NCBI GenBank assembly: GCA_963667455.2
Contig: CAXXFR010000019.1
Coordinates: forward strand, 248,001-312,000
Direction of reading: 5' to 3'
DNA: 64,000 nucleotides
Source of the DNA: Bin55 sp963667455
GTDB lineage: Bacteria > Pseudomonadota > Gammaproteobacteria > Pseudomonadales > Azotimanducaceae
The notes beneath the pieces were generated by a model. The model was not told the DNA's origin, searched no databases, and saw only the letters and a list, made by a program, of their open reading frames with translations. A program made the position numbers and the translations under genes. Of the stretch, positions 17,069-25,859 are shown piece after piece (position 1 is the stretch's first letter; each line of letters opens with the position of its first letter).

Positions 17069-18330
17069 GTCAAGACTATCAGCCGATTCGGGGAATGCGC
17101 GATTTGCTCCCCGAAGACTCGGCTTTGTACACCCGCATCGAAGATACGTTTCGAGACGTGTTGCAAAAGTACTCCTACGAGGAGATTCGGTTGCCGGTTG
17201 TGGAGTCCAAGGAACTCTTTGATAGGGGTCTAGGCGAGGCAACCGATGCTGTCTCCAAGGAAATGTACGCCTTCGCTGACCGAGACGGGGCCGAATTGGC
17301 GTTGCGGCCCGAAGGAACTGCTTCCTGTGCGCGTGCGGTGGTCAATCACAGTCTTGCCCACGAGGATCGACCACGTCTTTGGTACGCAGGTCCAATGTTT
17401 CGCTATGAAAGGCCGCAAGCGGGACGCTATCGCCAGTTTCAGCAAGTGGGTGCCGAAGCGTTTGGCTACTCGGGACCGGCCATCGATTTTGAATTGATCG
17501 CCATCTGCACCGACGTCTACCAGGAACTCGGAGTCTTGGATTCGATCTCGCTGTTGATCAACAACATTGGTTCAGGTGAAGCCCGAGCTCGGTATCGCAC
17601 CGCCCTCGTTGAGTATCTGACTCCACAATTCGAACACTTGGACTCCGACAGTCAGAAGCGATTGACATCGAACCCAATTCGAATCTTGGACTCAAAGAAT
17701 CCCAAGACACAAGAAATGTTAAGGGACGCACCATTGCTTGCGGACTTCGTTGGGCAAGAATCTACAGACCGATTTAGTCAGCTCCTGTTGATGTTGGATG
17801 CCGCGTTGATACGCTATGAGATCACCCCACGTCTTGTTCGCGGATTCGACTACTACACCGATTCGGTCTTCGAGTGGACGACTCCGTTAGTCGGATCGCA
17901 GGATGCGGTTTGTGCCGGTGGAAGGTATGACGGTCTCATTGAACTGCTTGGTGGAAGACCGACTCCGGGCATTGGATTCGCGGCAGGAATTGATCGCATC
18001 GCACTGGCGATGCGTAGTTCCGAAGAGGTAGACGAACACACGAAAGCGGACGTTTACGTGATTCCTCTCGATGAAGAGCAGAGACCCTATGCGGGGGAGA
18101 TTGCGCGCGAATTGCGACAATATGCAGGTCTGAGGGTTCGAGAGCACACCGAGCCGGGCCGAATGGCGACGAAAATGCGCTGGGCTGACAAGTCAGGAGC
18201 TCGTTGGGCGGTGATTGCGGGTAGCAACGAAGCCAGTGATCGCAGCGTATCGATCAAGTGGTTGCGAGAAGATCGTGAACAACAAACCGTTCCGCTGGTC
18301 AACATGGTAGATGTTCTTCAGAACGTCTGA
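17065..18330 (+). CDS. hisS: Histidyl-tRNA synthetase
   Basis: 421 aa class II synthetase, GTG start overlapping rodZ. Motif 1 region I-R-G-M-R-D-L-L-P; motif 2 F-R-Y-E-R-P-Q-A-G-R-Y-R-Q-F-Q-Q; the histidine-specific R-G-F-D-Y-Y-T motif; and motif 3 GIGFAAGIDRIALAM are all intact. The C-terminal anticodon-binding domain begins near residue 330 (V-Y-V-I-P). Linked to yfgM and bamB as in most gammaproteobacteria. Confidence 0.97.
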   Translation: MSQDYQPIRGMRDLLPEDSALYTRIEDTFRDVLQKYSYEEIRLPVVESKELFDRGLGEATDAVSKEMYAFADRDGAELALRPEGTASCARAVVNHSLAHEDRPRLWYAGPMFRYERPQAGRYRQFQQVGAEAFGYSGPAIDFELIAICTDVYQELGVLDSISLLINNIGSGEARARYRTALVEYLTPQFEHLDSDSQKRLTSNPIRILDSKNPKTQEMLRDAPLLADFVGQESTDRFSQLLLMLDAALIRYEITPRLVRGFDYYTDSVFEWTTPLVGSQDAVCAGGRYDGLIELLGGRPTPGIGFAAGIDRIALAMRSSEEVDEHTKADVYVIPLDEEQRPYAGEIARELRQYAGLRVREHTEPGRMATKMRWADKSGARWAVIAGSNEASDRSVSIKWLREDREQQTVPLVNMVDVLQNV

Positions 18331-18341
18331 ATTGAGGAGTA

Positions 18342-19220
18342 TTGAGTTTGGCCGACTTTCTTACAGATGAAGAACAAGCTGAACGTCTACAGAAGATGTG
18401 GCGCGACTACGGTCTAACCGTGTTGATCGGCATCGCAGTGGGCATTGGGGGCATCGTTGCTTGGAACCTGTTTCAGGATCACAGGGCCGAAGTGAAACAA
18501 CGAGGTGCGGACTTGTTCGTCGAGTACGAAACCACTCGTGGTTTGCTGGGTTCCACCGACGAGATCAAACAGCAGATTGAGGAGCAGTATCCGAATTCCA
18601 GCTATCTCATGTTCGTGTTGATGTACGAAGCGAAAGATGCCGCGGACGAAGACGATTGGGAATTGGCTAAGACCCATCTGGAAGGTGCACTTGCCATAGC
18701 GAAAGATCAGACCTATAAGGACATGATCAGCACACGCCTTGGTCGCGTTCAATTCCAGCTGAATCTCTTGGACGAAGCTCTCGAGAGTGTCTCGGATGTC
18801 GGAGATGCGTATCGACTCCCCGCACTGGAGTTGACGGGCGACGTTCATCGAGCTCGAGGTGAGTTGGACGAGGCCGTCGCAATCTATGAGACTGCGCTCG
18901 AGCTTGATTTGGGCTACTACGACAACCTGCGAGTTACGTCGAAGATGAACAGTATTCCGAGTTTTGCCAGCGACGATGAGGAGTTAACTAGCGAGTCCAG
19001 CGATGCGCAGGAGCTTGAGCTCATTGACGAACCCGAATCCTCCACTGGTTCTGAGCTTGAACCAACCGACGAGTCCGATCTCGAAATCACTCCAGAACTG
19101 GATTCCACGGATGAGCAAGAACCTGCAGCCGAATTGGAGCCCGAAACCGATACTGAGTCGGAGCCCACTGACGAAGAAGAAACGGAGTCTCAGACAGAAA
19201 CAGAATCGGACGAAACTTGA
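18342..19220 (+). CDS. yfgM: YfgM-like TPR protein (SecYEG/BamB-associated), acidic C-terminal tail
   Basis: 292 aa, TTG start after GAGG. One N-terminal TM helix at about residues 25-44 (TVLIGIAVGIGGIVAWNLF) with a large periplasmic TPR_21 domain (about 45-205) containing A-K-T-H-L-E-G-A-L and L-G-R-V-Q-F-Q-L-N motifs. In E. coli YfgM links the SecYEG translocon to periplasmic chaperones. Unusual is the last ~85 residues, a low-complexity tail of Glu, Asp, Ser and Thr not found in E. coli YfgM. The stop is followed by a single base and then the bamB start. Confidence 0.88.
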   Translation: MSLADFLTDEEQAERLQKMWRDYGLTVLIGIAVGIGGIVAWNLFQDHRAEVKQRGADLFVEYETTRGLLGSTDEIKQQIEEQYPNSSYLMFVLMYEAKDAADEDDWELAKTHLEGALAIAKDQTYKDMISTRLGRVQFQLNLLDEALESVSDVGDAYRLPALELTGDVHRARGELDEAVAIYETALELDLGYYDNLRVTSKMNSIPSFASDDEELTSESSDAQELELIDEPESSTGSELEPTDESDLEITPELDSTDEQEPAAELEPETDTESEPTDEEETESQTETESDET

Positions 19221-19221
19221 A

Positions 19222-20496
19222 ATGACCATTTCTGCTGTGAAATTTCAACCGTTTCAAGTAGGGCGATTTATTGCCGTAGCGTGCGTCCTCTCTTTGCTGG
19301 CTGGCTGCATTGGACCACTAAACCGACTCAATCCATTCAAGGCAAAGCCCAAGGATCCAACCGAGGAAGTCGACTCCGACAAGCCCGCCAAGCTTGTCGA
19401 ATTCCGCCCCGAAGTCTATGTGTCTCGAGTCTGGTCGCGTCAGATCGGTAAAGGATTAGGCAAGAAGTATCTCGAACTCTCGCCCGCACTGCTCGCCGAC
19501 ATGGTCATCGTTGCGGATGCCTATGGGCTCGTTGCAGCTCTCGATCGCTTTAACGGAAGAACCCGGTGGGCGACAAGAGTGGGGAGACCCGACAGGAAAT
19601 CGTTTTGGAATGTGTCGGATCGAAGTGATCCCTCGTTCGTCGCCGGAGGAATCGGTGTTGGCGAAGGTCTTGTTCTCGTGGGGACTGTTCGCGGAGACGT
19701 GGTGGCCCTCGGCGCAGGTACTGGGTCTGAATTGTGGAGAACGCGGCTAAGCGGGGAAGTGCTTGCAGCACCCGAAGCCGACGACGGAATTGTTGCCGTT
19801 CAGACTAGCGACGGGAAGCTCTTTGCGTTGGAAGCAGGCACCGGAGAGATCCGCTGGGTCTTCGACACGCAGGATCCGATTCTCTCACTTCGAGGAACAG
19901 CGTCGCCAGCGATCACCGCCGGTCATGTCTACGCGGGTTTTGCCAACGGTCTGGTTGCCGCAGTCGAGGTTGACAGTGGTTTTCCGGTGTGGGAGCAACG
20001 CGTCGCCTTGCCCGAAGGTACATCGGAGCTGGAACGTATGGTCGATGTGGACGGGCGACCTCTGGTAACCAACGGAGCGGTATTCGCCGCAAGCCATCAA
20101 GGCAAAGTTCGAGCAATGGCTCAGAACGACGGGTCGATTCTTTGGGAGAAAGACGATCCTTCCTATCACACGCTGGCAGAAGGGCTCGATTTGCTATTCG
20201 TCGTACGGGACGATGACGTCATTGTTGCTGCGGAGCAGGCTGGAGGTGGCGAAATCTGGAAGCAAGAAGCTCTCTACCGACGAGAATTGTCAGACCCGTT
20301 GGCGTACAGCAACTACGTGGTTGTTGGGGACGATGCTGGTTATCTACATGTACTCGCACAGAGCGATGGTCGATTGCTCGGTCGACGCAAACTTGGGAAG
20401 TCCGTTCGTTCGTCCATGGTAGTGCAAGACGGAATTCTCTACGCCCTCAACCAGAGGGGCAAGCTAGAAGCGCTTCGCATTTCACGGATTGAATGA
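19222..20496 (+). CDS. bamB: Outer-membrane protein assembly factor BamB
   Basis: The frame is open from 19003, but the ATG at 19222 starts a lipoprotein signal peptide with lipobox LLAGC (Cys at about residue 28), giving 424 aa. The mature protein is an eight-bladed beta-propeller built of PQQ-like repeats such as G-x-x-x-A-L-x-A-x-T-G and W-x-x-x-L/V. BamB is a lipoprotein of the BAM complex that inserts outer-membrane beta-barrels. Gene order hisS-yfgM-bamB-der is standard. The stop overlaps the der ATG (ATGA). Confidence 0.95.
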   Translation: MTISAVKFQPFQVGRFIAVACVLSLLAGCIGPLNRLNPFKAKPKDPTEEVDSDKPAKLVEFRPEVYVSRVWSRQIGKGLGKKYLELSPALLADMVIVADAYGLVAALDRFNGRTRWATRVGRPDRKSFWNVSDRSDPSFVAGGIGVGEGLVLVGTVRGDVVALGAGTGSELWRTRLSGEVLAAPEADDGIVAVQTSDGKLFALEAGTGEIRWVFDTQDPILSLRGTASPAITAGHVYAGFANGLVAAVEVDSGFPVWEQRVALPEGTSELERMVDVDGRPLVTNGAVFAASHQGKVRAMAQNDGSILWEKDDPSYHTLAEGLDLLFVVRDDDVIVAAEQAGGGEIWKQEALYRRELSDPLAYSNYVVVGDDAGYLHVLAQSDGRLLGRRKLGKSVRSSMVVQDGILYALNQRGKLEALRISRIE

Positions 20497-21896
20497 CCTC
20501 GGACCGAGGCGGCATTGTTGCCATCGTCGGACGTCCCAACGTTGGCAAGTCAACACTCTTCAACCGCCTTTGTCGCAGCAGGGACGCACTGGTCCACAAC
20601 AGGGCGGGTCTCACTCGAGACCGTAAGTACGGCACTGCCAAATCCATACCCGATGCATCGGTAACACTGATCGACACCGGTGGTCTCCATGACGAAGGCG
20701 GGATTGGTTCTATTGTCGATGAGCAAGTTCAAATTGCCGTCGATGAGTCTGACTTGGTGCTGTTCACAGTCGATGCCCGTGCAGGATTGACTTCGGACGA
20801 TCAAGTAATCGCCAAAGAACTTCGCCGTTCAGGAACTCCGACTTTGCTGGTCGTGAACAAGATCGATGGGGTTTCAGGAGGTCCGGACAACGCTCTCAGC
20901 GAGTTTGCTCCACTGGGGTTCTCCGAGTCCCTGCCGGTTTCCGCATCTCACGGAAACGGATTCAGAGATCTCACTGAAACGATTGTCGATGAACTACCGG
21001 TGAGTGAGGATCAGTCCGGTCTCGGTTCGGACTCGATTTCCGTTGCGGTTCTCGGTCGACCCAACGTGGGCAAGTCGACACTCGTCAATGCGCTGTGCGA
21101 AGAAGAACGTTGCATTGTGTTCGACCAACCCGGAACCACTCGCGATGCAAACAAAGTTCGAGTCAAGCGAGACGATAACGACTACGAACTCATCGATACT
21201 GCGGGAATTCGGCGTAAGGGAAGCGTCGACGATGTAATCGAGAAATTCTCCATTGTTAAGGCCTTGGATGCCTTACGCGGTTCTTCGGTGGCATTGCTCG
21301 TTATTGACGCAAGCGAAGGAATTGTTGAGCAAGATTTGCACCTTGTTCAGTTTGCTGTGGAAGCCGGATCCGGAGTGGTTCTAGTTGTCAACAAGTGGGA
21401 TTTGCTGGATGCAGACGGCAAAGAACGGTGTCGAAATGCGCTTCGAAGAAGACTTCGGTTTGCAGAGTGGGTTCAGATTCGCTACGTATCTGCCATCAGT
21501 CGGACCAAGACCACCGAACTCTTCGGGCTCATCGAGCGAATTCACGGGCTGGGGGAGTTGGAAGTAGCTCCCAGCGATCTCACCAGCATTTTGGATGAAG
21601 CGGTTTCCGCTCATCCGCCGCCAGTGGTCAAGTCACGGACAATCAAGTTGCGATATGCACACAAAGCCGGATCGCATCCGCCGACCATCGTAGTGCACGG
21701 CAATCAGACGCGATCACTTCCCGCGAGCTACAAACGCTATGTCGAGAACTTCTTCCGACAGAAATTGGGACTCGTTGGCTGGCCGGTTGTAATTCACTTC
21801 CGAACGAGCGAGAACCCGTTCAAAGATCGCAAGAACCAATTGACTGAACGTCAACAAAGACGCAGACAACGACTCATTCGCCACCGGAAGTCGTAG
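20493..21896 (+). CDS. der: Ribosome-assembly GTPase Der (EngA)
   Basis: 467 aa with two tandem GTPase domains, the hallmark of Der. Domain 1 has GRPNVGKST near residue 13, DTGG and NKID; domain 2 has GRPNVGKST near residue 188, DTAGIRRKG and NKWDL. A C-terminal KH-like domain follows from about residue 360 and ends in a basic tail (RQQRRRQRLIRHRKS). It acts in late 50S subunit maturation. Coupled to bamB by a 4-bp overlap. Confidence 0.97.
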   Translation: MTSDRGGIVAIVGRPNVGKSTLFNRLCRSRDALVHNRAGLTRDRKYGTAKSIPDASVTLIDTGGLHDEGGIGSIVDEQVQIAVDESDLVLFTVDARAGLTSDDQVIAKELRRSGTPTLLVVNKIDGVSGGPDNALSEFAPLGFSESLPVSASHGNGFRDLTETIVDELPVSEDQSGLGSDSISVAVLGRPNVGKSTLVNALCEEERCIVFDQPGTTRDANKVRVKRDDNDYELIDTAGIRRKGSVDDVIEKFSIVKALDALRGSSVALLVIDASEGIVEQDLHLVQFAVEAGSGVVLVVNKWDLLDADGKERCRNALRRRLRFAEWVQIRYVSAISRTKTTELFGLIERIHGLGELEVAPSDLTSILDEAVSAHPPPVVKSRTIKLRYAHKAGSHPPTIVVHGNQTRSLPASYKRYVENFFRQKLGLVGWPVVIHFRTSENPFKDRKNQLTERQQRRRQRLIRHRKS

Positions 21897-21906
21897 GTCG
21901 AAAATG

Positions 21907-21932
21907 GAGTGAGGTCTACTCCTGACTCACTC
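21907..21932. terminator. Inverted repeat between convergent der and M23 peptidase genes
   Basis: GAGTGAG at 21907-21913 is the reverse complement of CTCACTC at 21926-21932; two more base pairs form if one G is bulged. It lies just after the der stop and overlaps the last codons of the minus-strand peptidase gene. No long T-run is seen, so a bidirectional terminator role is tentative. Confidence 0.35.
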
Positions 21933-22766
21933 TGCGGATGCGTTCTGATCCTCAACTAGATCGTTCGTTACTTCGATCATCACGGCTGGATCGACTTTGG
22001 TTCCTTGCAGGCTTATCGTCCAGTGCAGGTGAGGTCCGGTTGAGCGACCTGTTGACCCCACAGTTCCGATCACTTCTCCTTTCTTGATTTCCTGATCTTG
22101 CTCGACTTGGATCTCGTGAAGGTGGCACATCACGGATAGAAAGCCGCTGCCGTGATCGATGACGACGGTGTTTCCGTTGAAGTAGAAGTCTCCAGTCAAT
22201 GCAATGGTTCCTGGAGCCGGAGACTGTATCGGCGTTCCGGTATCGGCTGCGTAGTCGATGCCGGAATGGGGATTGCGAGGTTTTCCATTGAAGAATCGTC
22301 GACTCCCAAAGACACCGGATATCTGGCCAGTCACAGGGACAACGAGCGGGAACAGTCCATCCATGGCCGGACTGCGGCGGGCATACGCTTCTCGCATCAA
22401 TGCCGACTCGCGTTGAATGCGTTCCAAAGTCTCTGGCGGAGGAGTGACCATATTCTCGTCTTCGATAGTTATGTGTTGCTCTGGATACTCCTTGGCAACG
22501 ACTTCCATCGGAAGTTCATCTATAAGGTTGCGACCGAGTTCTATTTGCAACTTCGCAATGCCGGGTTCTTGATCGAACGGAATGCCAACAATCGCGGTGT
22601 TGTCGATGATCAACTGATTCTCGTTGTTGAACACGGCAGCTTTGGCTCCGACGGGGAGCTTCACGGCGATTACTCCACCATTGACACCCTCTGGACCGGC
22701 GTGCAACTGTCCTGCGAGCAATAGAGCGACCACTACAAGAAAACGACTGCTATTCATCTGACTCAT
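21927..22766 (-). CDS. Exported M23-family metallopeptidase (LytM-type)
   Basis: 279 aa with an N-terminal signal peptide (about residues 1-23, ending LLLAGQLHA). The C-terminal half is a peptidase M23 domain with H-x3-D in NPHSGIDYA, the H of CHLHE and H-x-H in GPHLHW, the complete zinc ligand and catalytic set. The N-terminal half resembles an Ig-like beta domain, seen in related peptidoglycan hydrolases. It probably cuts peptide cross-links in the cell wall. The start overlaps the xseA stop by 17 bp, so it is likely co-transcribed with xseA. Confidence 0.9.
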   Translation of the reverse strand: MSQMNSSRFLVVVALLLAGQLHAGPEGVNGGVIAVKLPVGAKAAVFNNENQLIIDNTAIVGIPFDQEPGIAKLQIELGRNLIDELPMEVVAKEYPEQHITIEDENMVTPPPETLERIQRESALMREAYARRSPAMDGLFPLVVPVTGQISGVFGSRRFFNGKPRNPHSGIDYAADTGTPIQSPAPGTIALTGDFYFNGNTVVIDHGSGFLSVMCHLHEIQVEQDQEIKKGEVIGTVGSTGRSTGPHLHWTISLQGTKVDPAVMIEVTNDLVEDQNASAE

Positions 22767-24264
22767 CGGCTACTCCAGTCACTTGGGTCTTGAGGACTCC
22801 GTCAGGTAGGCGCGCATGCAATTCCTCTCCTACATCAACTTCGGATATGGAACGAACGATATTGCCATACTTGGTTGCGTCTGGTTTGGAGACAACGGCA
22901 AACCCTCGGTCCAATACAGCAAGCGGACTCACGGCGTCAAGGTTTTTTCCGACACTCGAGAGTCGAGATTGAAGCCGATCGACGGCGAGCCCAAATGATC
23001 GTTGGACTCGACTCGCACGTTGTGAGACTTCGTTGCTGAGAACGTCAATCTTCTCGCTTGGGTGATTCAGATCAAGTCTCTGCACGATGTGTTGTGTTCG
23101 AGCATTCATTTGCTCCACTTTCCGCTCGATGAATTGGCTCAGTTGCCTAGTACGCTCTTGCAGAGTCTCGTTCGCGGCATCGAGTTGCCGAGACGGATGT
23201 TTGGTTATCAGCAGTCTTTGAGCATTTTCTACCTTACCTTCCAAGAGTCGCAGGTTCAGGTCGATTGACACTCTCTGTCGACTGAAGAGGTCGCTCACTC
23301 GAATGTCCAAGTCTGCCAGTTGCTCGCTGGGGTTGCGCATTCTGGCTCGCCAGTCCTCGACTTGTTGCATGCAACGATATAGTTGATCTTCCATTCGCCG
23401 GATCAAGTCGTTTCCAAGACCTCGAAGGTTCTGAAATAACTCCTCTGCATCAGGAGTGACTAGCTCGACTGCTGTTGAAGGAGTGGGAGCACGCAAGTCC
23501 GCGCACAAGTCGGCAATGGTGAAATCGGACTCGTGCCCGATTGCGGAGACAATCGGGACTTCGCTTGAATAGATTGCTTCAGCAACTCGTTCGGAATTGA
23601 AGACGTGCAAGTCCTCTAGCGATCCTCCACCGCGGGTCAGAATGGCTAGATCGGGACGAGGCTCCATTTGGTTGACTCGCTCTAATGCGGATGCGATTTG
23701 GGGTGCGGCCGATTGACCTTGCACTGGCGTGGGTTCAAGCTCAAGTCGGACAATCGGATAGCGGCGATGCATATTGGCATAGACATCGTGCTTGGCGGCT
23801 GCTTCCGAAGCGGTTACTACCACGATGAACTTCGGAAACTTCGGTAACGGCTTCTTTAGCGAGTCGTCGAACCAACCTCGAGCAAGTAGTTTTGCTTGAA
23901 GTTCTTCAAAGGCTTTTCGAAGCAGTCCTTCACCAACGGGTTCGATGGTCGTTGCGTAGGCTTGGAAATTGCCCTTTTGCTCGTACAGTGCTAGCTCGGC
24001 CTTGATGTGGACGAGATCCCCGACCTCGATCGAGTGACTGACTCGCCACGTGTTTCGTTTCCACATCACACAGCTGAGTTCCGCATCGGCATCTTTGAGC
24101 GTGAAGTACCAGTGTCCGGAACGATGCTTGGTCAATTGCGACACTTCACCTTCGATAATGACTGCGGGGTATACGTCGTGAAGCAAACCATTGACGGACT
24201 CGTTGACTTGGCTGACCGACATCACGGGTTCGTTCCAGCCGGCGGTTGGGGATTCAGCTTCCAT
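22750..24264 (-). CDS. xseA: Exodeoxyribonuclease VII large subunit
   Basis: 504 aa, slightly longer than E. coli XseA. The N-terminal OB domain has the S-x-V-N-x-x-V motif and EGEVSQLTKHRSGHWYFTLKD. The nuclease core carries RGGGSLEDLHVFN, I-G-H-E-S-D-F-T-I-A-D and RAPTPSTAVELV. A long coiled-coil region follows (about 265-430) before the C-terminal segment with the D-R-G-F-A-V-V motif. In many gammaproteobacteria xseA is directly divergent from guaB; here a 9.6-kb block separates them. A decayed second fragment of this gene is found at 25172-25390. Confidence 0.96.
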   Translation of the reverse strand: MEAESPTAGWNEPVMSVSQVNESVNGLLHDVYPAVIIEGEVSQLTKHRSGHWYFTLKDADAELSCVMWKRNTWRVSHSIEVGDLVHIKAELALYEQKGNFQAYATTIEPVGEGLLRKAFEELQAKLLARGWFDDSLKKPLPKFPKFIVVVTASEAAAKHDVYANMHRRYPIVRLELEPTPVQGQSAAPQIASALERVNQMEPRPDLAILTRGGGSLEDLHVFNSERVAEAIYSSEVPIVSAIGHESDFTIADLCADLRAPTPSTAVELVTPDAEELFQNLRGLGNDLIRRMEDQLYRCMQQVEDWRARMRNPSEQLADLDIRVSDLFSRQRVSIDLNLRLLEGKVENAQRLLITKHPSRQLDAANETLQERTRQLSQFIERKVEQMNARTQHIVQRLDLNHPSEKIDVLSNEVSQRASRVQRSFGLAVDRLQSRLSSVGKNLDAVSPLAVLDRGFAVVSKPDATKYGNIVRSISEVDVGEELHARLPDGVLKTQVTGVADESDE

Positions 24265-24850
24265 CAGTTAGTCCGAGTAGTGCCGAGTGACTGTTGTAGT
24301 TTGGAATAGTGGCAGTCTACACGGTTCAGATCCCAAGACCGCGACGTTGCTATACAAGGACTTGGTTGGGAATGGGGTCATGCAAATTTCGAGGGATAGC
24401 TCGGTCCAGCCAAGTCTCCCGGATTCGGGACGTTTTCGTAGACACATGCTAGATAGTCTTGCCTTCATTGGGGATATCACACACGAGAACACGAAGAACC
24501 TTCAACCCTCAGATCAAGAAGGAAGTAGCTGAGCTCTTCCGTAGCGCGAGCTGGTGAGCGTCAAGTTCCGGCGGGGGCAGGGAAACGGTGGTGAAGATTT
24601 GAGGAGAGTTGCCGCGTAACTCACTCGAGCGTCGGAGTACTATGTTTCCGGATGTCAGGCTACATCTAAGGCTGGTACATGGGTGTCCGAGCCGCCGCAG
24701 AGATGGTCGAGGGACCACCGTCTGTTGGGTGCATGAATCCATTAGGAGCGACGAGGGCATCGTTCTGCACTCGGATCGCGGAATTTGAAGCACCGGTGGA
24801 ACAATGACGTCGGTAATTAGAAAAAACCTTAAGCGAGAACTAACTGTCCA
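24265..24850. other. Non-coding or decayed stretch upstream of xseA
   Basis: No frame here is convincing. It must contain the xseA promoter on the minus strand. One short plus-strand frame (24720-24788) ends G-I-V-L-H-S-D-R-G-I before a stop and is followed, after a break, by L-K-R-E-L. H-S-D-R-G and L-K-x-E-L are motifs of IS3/IS481-type transposases, so this may be a strongly decayed insertion sequence, but the intervening catalytic region is missing. Confidence 0.3.
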
Positions 24851-24988
24851 GTGAAACGTGCGCGGCCCCAAGTGAACAAGAACCCTTCCTTCGTGAACTT
24901 CATGTTTCTCACTGGTTGTACGATCCTTTGCGCGGTTATTGTGCTTGCATTGTGGGCCATGGGGTACTCGCCTAGTAACACAGTGTAG
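24851..24988 (+). CDS. Tiny membrane peptide (45 aa), possibly half of a broken two-helix protein
   Basis: GTG start. Basic head (KRARP) and one hydrophobic helix (FLTGCTILCAVIVLALW), ending in SPSNTV. Eleven bp downstream a second tiny frame encodes another helix with a basic tail. Together they look like the 72- and 75-aa two-helix proteins at 28196 and 31260, so this may be a related gene split by a stop and a frameshift. No Shine-Dalgarno is evident. Confidence 0.35.
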   Translation: MKRARPQVNKNPSFVNFMFLTGCTILCAVIVLALWAMGYSPSNTV

Positions 24989-24999
24989 TTCTCCTGACT

Positions 25000-25098
25000 A
25001 TGCTGTTGATCTTTTGGCTTGTGGCTGTGGTGCCACTTTACTTTCTGTTGAAGCGTGTCCACGAGAAGAGACAGGAGTCCTCCCTACCGTTAGATTGA
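25000..25098 (+). CDS. Tiny membrane peptide (32 aa), possible second half of the preceding gene
   Basis: ATG start with CTCCTG before it, no purine-rich ribosome site. Encodes one helix (LLIFWLVAVVPLYFLL) followed by a charged tail (KRVHEKRQE). The layout helix, Pro-containing loop, helix, Lys/Arg tail across this and the preceding frame resembles the small proteins further downstream. May be a pseudogene fragment. Confidence 0.3.
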   Translation: MLLIFWLVAVVPLYFLLKRVHEKRQESSLPLD

Positions 25099-25171
25099 GG
25101 GGACGGGACTGCGCACGTTTTAAGTGACAATCGTTAAGGTAAAGTTCATGGTTTGATTCATGCTCGTTCAG

Positions 25172-25390
25172 TCTTCGACTTGTTGCATGCAACGATAGAG
25201 TTGATGTTCCATGCCCTGGATCAAGGCGTTTTCAAAATCTTGAAGGATCTGAAAGAGTTCCTCACCATGCGGAGTGACTAGCTCGACAGCTGTTGACGGG
25301 CCGGAGCACGCAAGTCCTTGCACAAGTCAGCAATGGTGAGTTCGGATTTGTGCCTGGCCGCCAAGACTATCAGGACTATATTCGAGCAAG
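25172..25390 (-). pseudogene. xseA: Decayed fragment of xseA
   Basis: About 215 bp align clearly by eye with xseA 23355-23575 in the same orientation, with many substitutions and small indels. The stretch TTGTTGCATGCAACGATA is shared, as are GGAGTGACTAGCTCGAC and GAGCACGCAAGTCC. In the minus-strand frame the relic reads E-L-T-I-A-D-L-C-K-D-L-R-A-P, matching D-F-T-I-A-D-L-C-A-D-L-R-A-P of XseA. The frame is broken. It points to an old tandem duplication reaching into xseA. The rest of 25099-25859 holds no recognised gene. Confidence 0.8.
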
Positions 25391-25525
25391 TTGCATCGTG
25401 GGTCTGAAACTCCCGAAGCAGGTCGTTGCCACGCCCGAACTCAAGCTCAGTGTTAGCCAGTGACAGGAATAGAATCACATCAGCACGGGAAGCGTTATTG
25501 TCTTGTCTGGTCTTGGCTTGGCTTG

Positions 25526-25541
25526 TCAGATTGCAATCTGA
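25526..25541. promoter_or_regulatory. 16-bp perfect palindrome
   Basis: TCAGATTGCAATCTGA is its own reverse complement. It lies in the gap between the xseA relic and the tandem-95 lipoprotein gene, about 320 bp upstream of the latter. A dimeric regulator site is possible; nothing else supports it. Confidence 0.25.
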
Positions 25542-25859
25542 ACAGCTCAATGAAGGAGAGTAAGAAGACGTTTCCCGTGCGTCTTCGCACATGCTGACCT
25601 CACATCAATACGGCAAGACCGGCTTTCTCTTTTGGGGTTGAATCTATTCCCGGGGGACTCGTCTATGCAGTGAAAATTCTGGCTGAATGGCTCTGCTATC
25701 GAGTTGCTCACATGCCCATGCCGTTAAACAACAGGGAATGTTCGACGTCCGCTAACATGAGGCAAGCTCAGCCTTCATCGATCATTCGAACCCCGAAATC
25801 CAGGGTTCTAAACCAAAAACGAAAAAGTAGGTCTGAATGTATACACAGAAGAAATCTTC

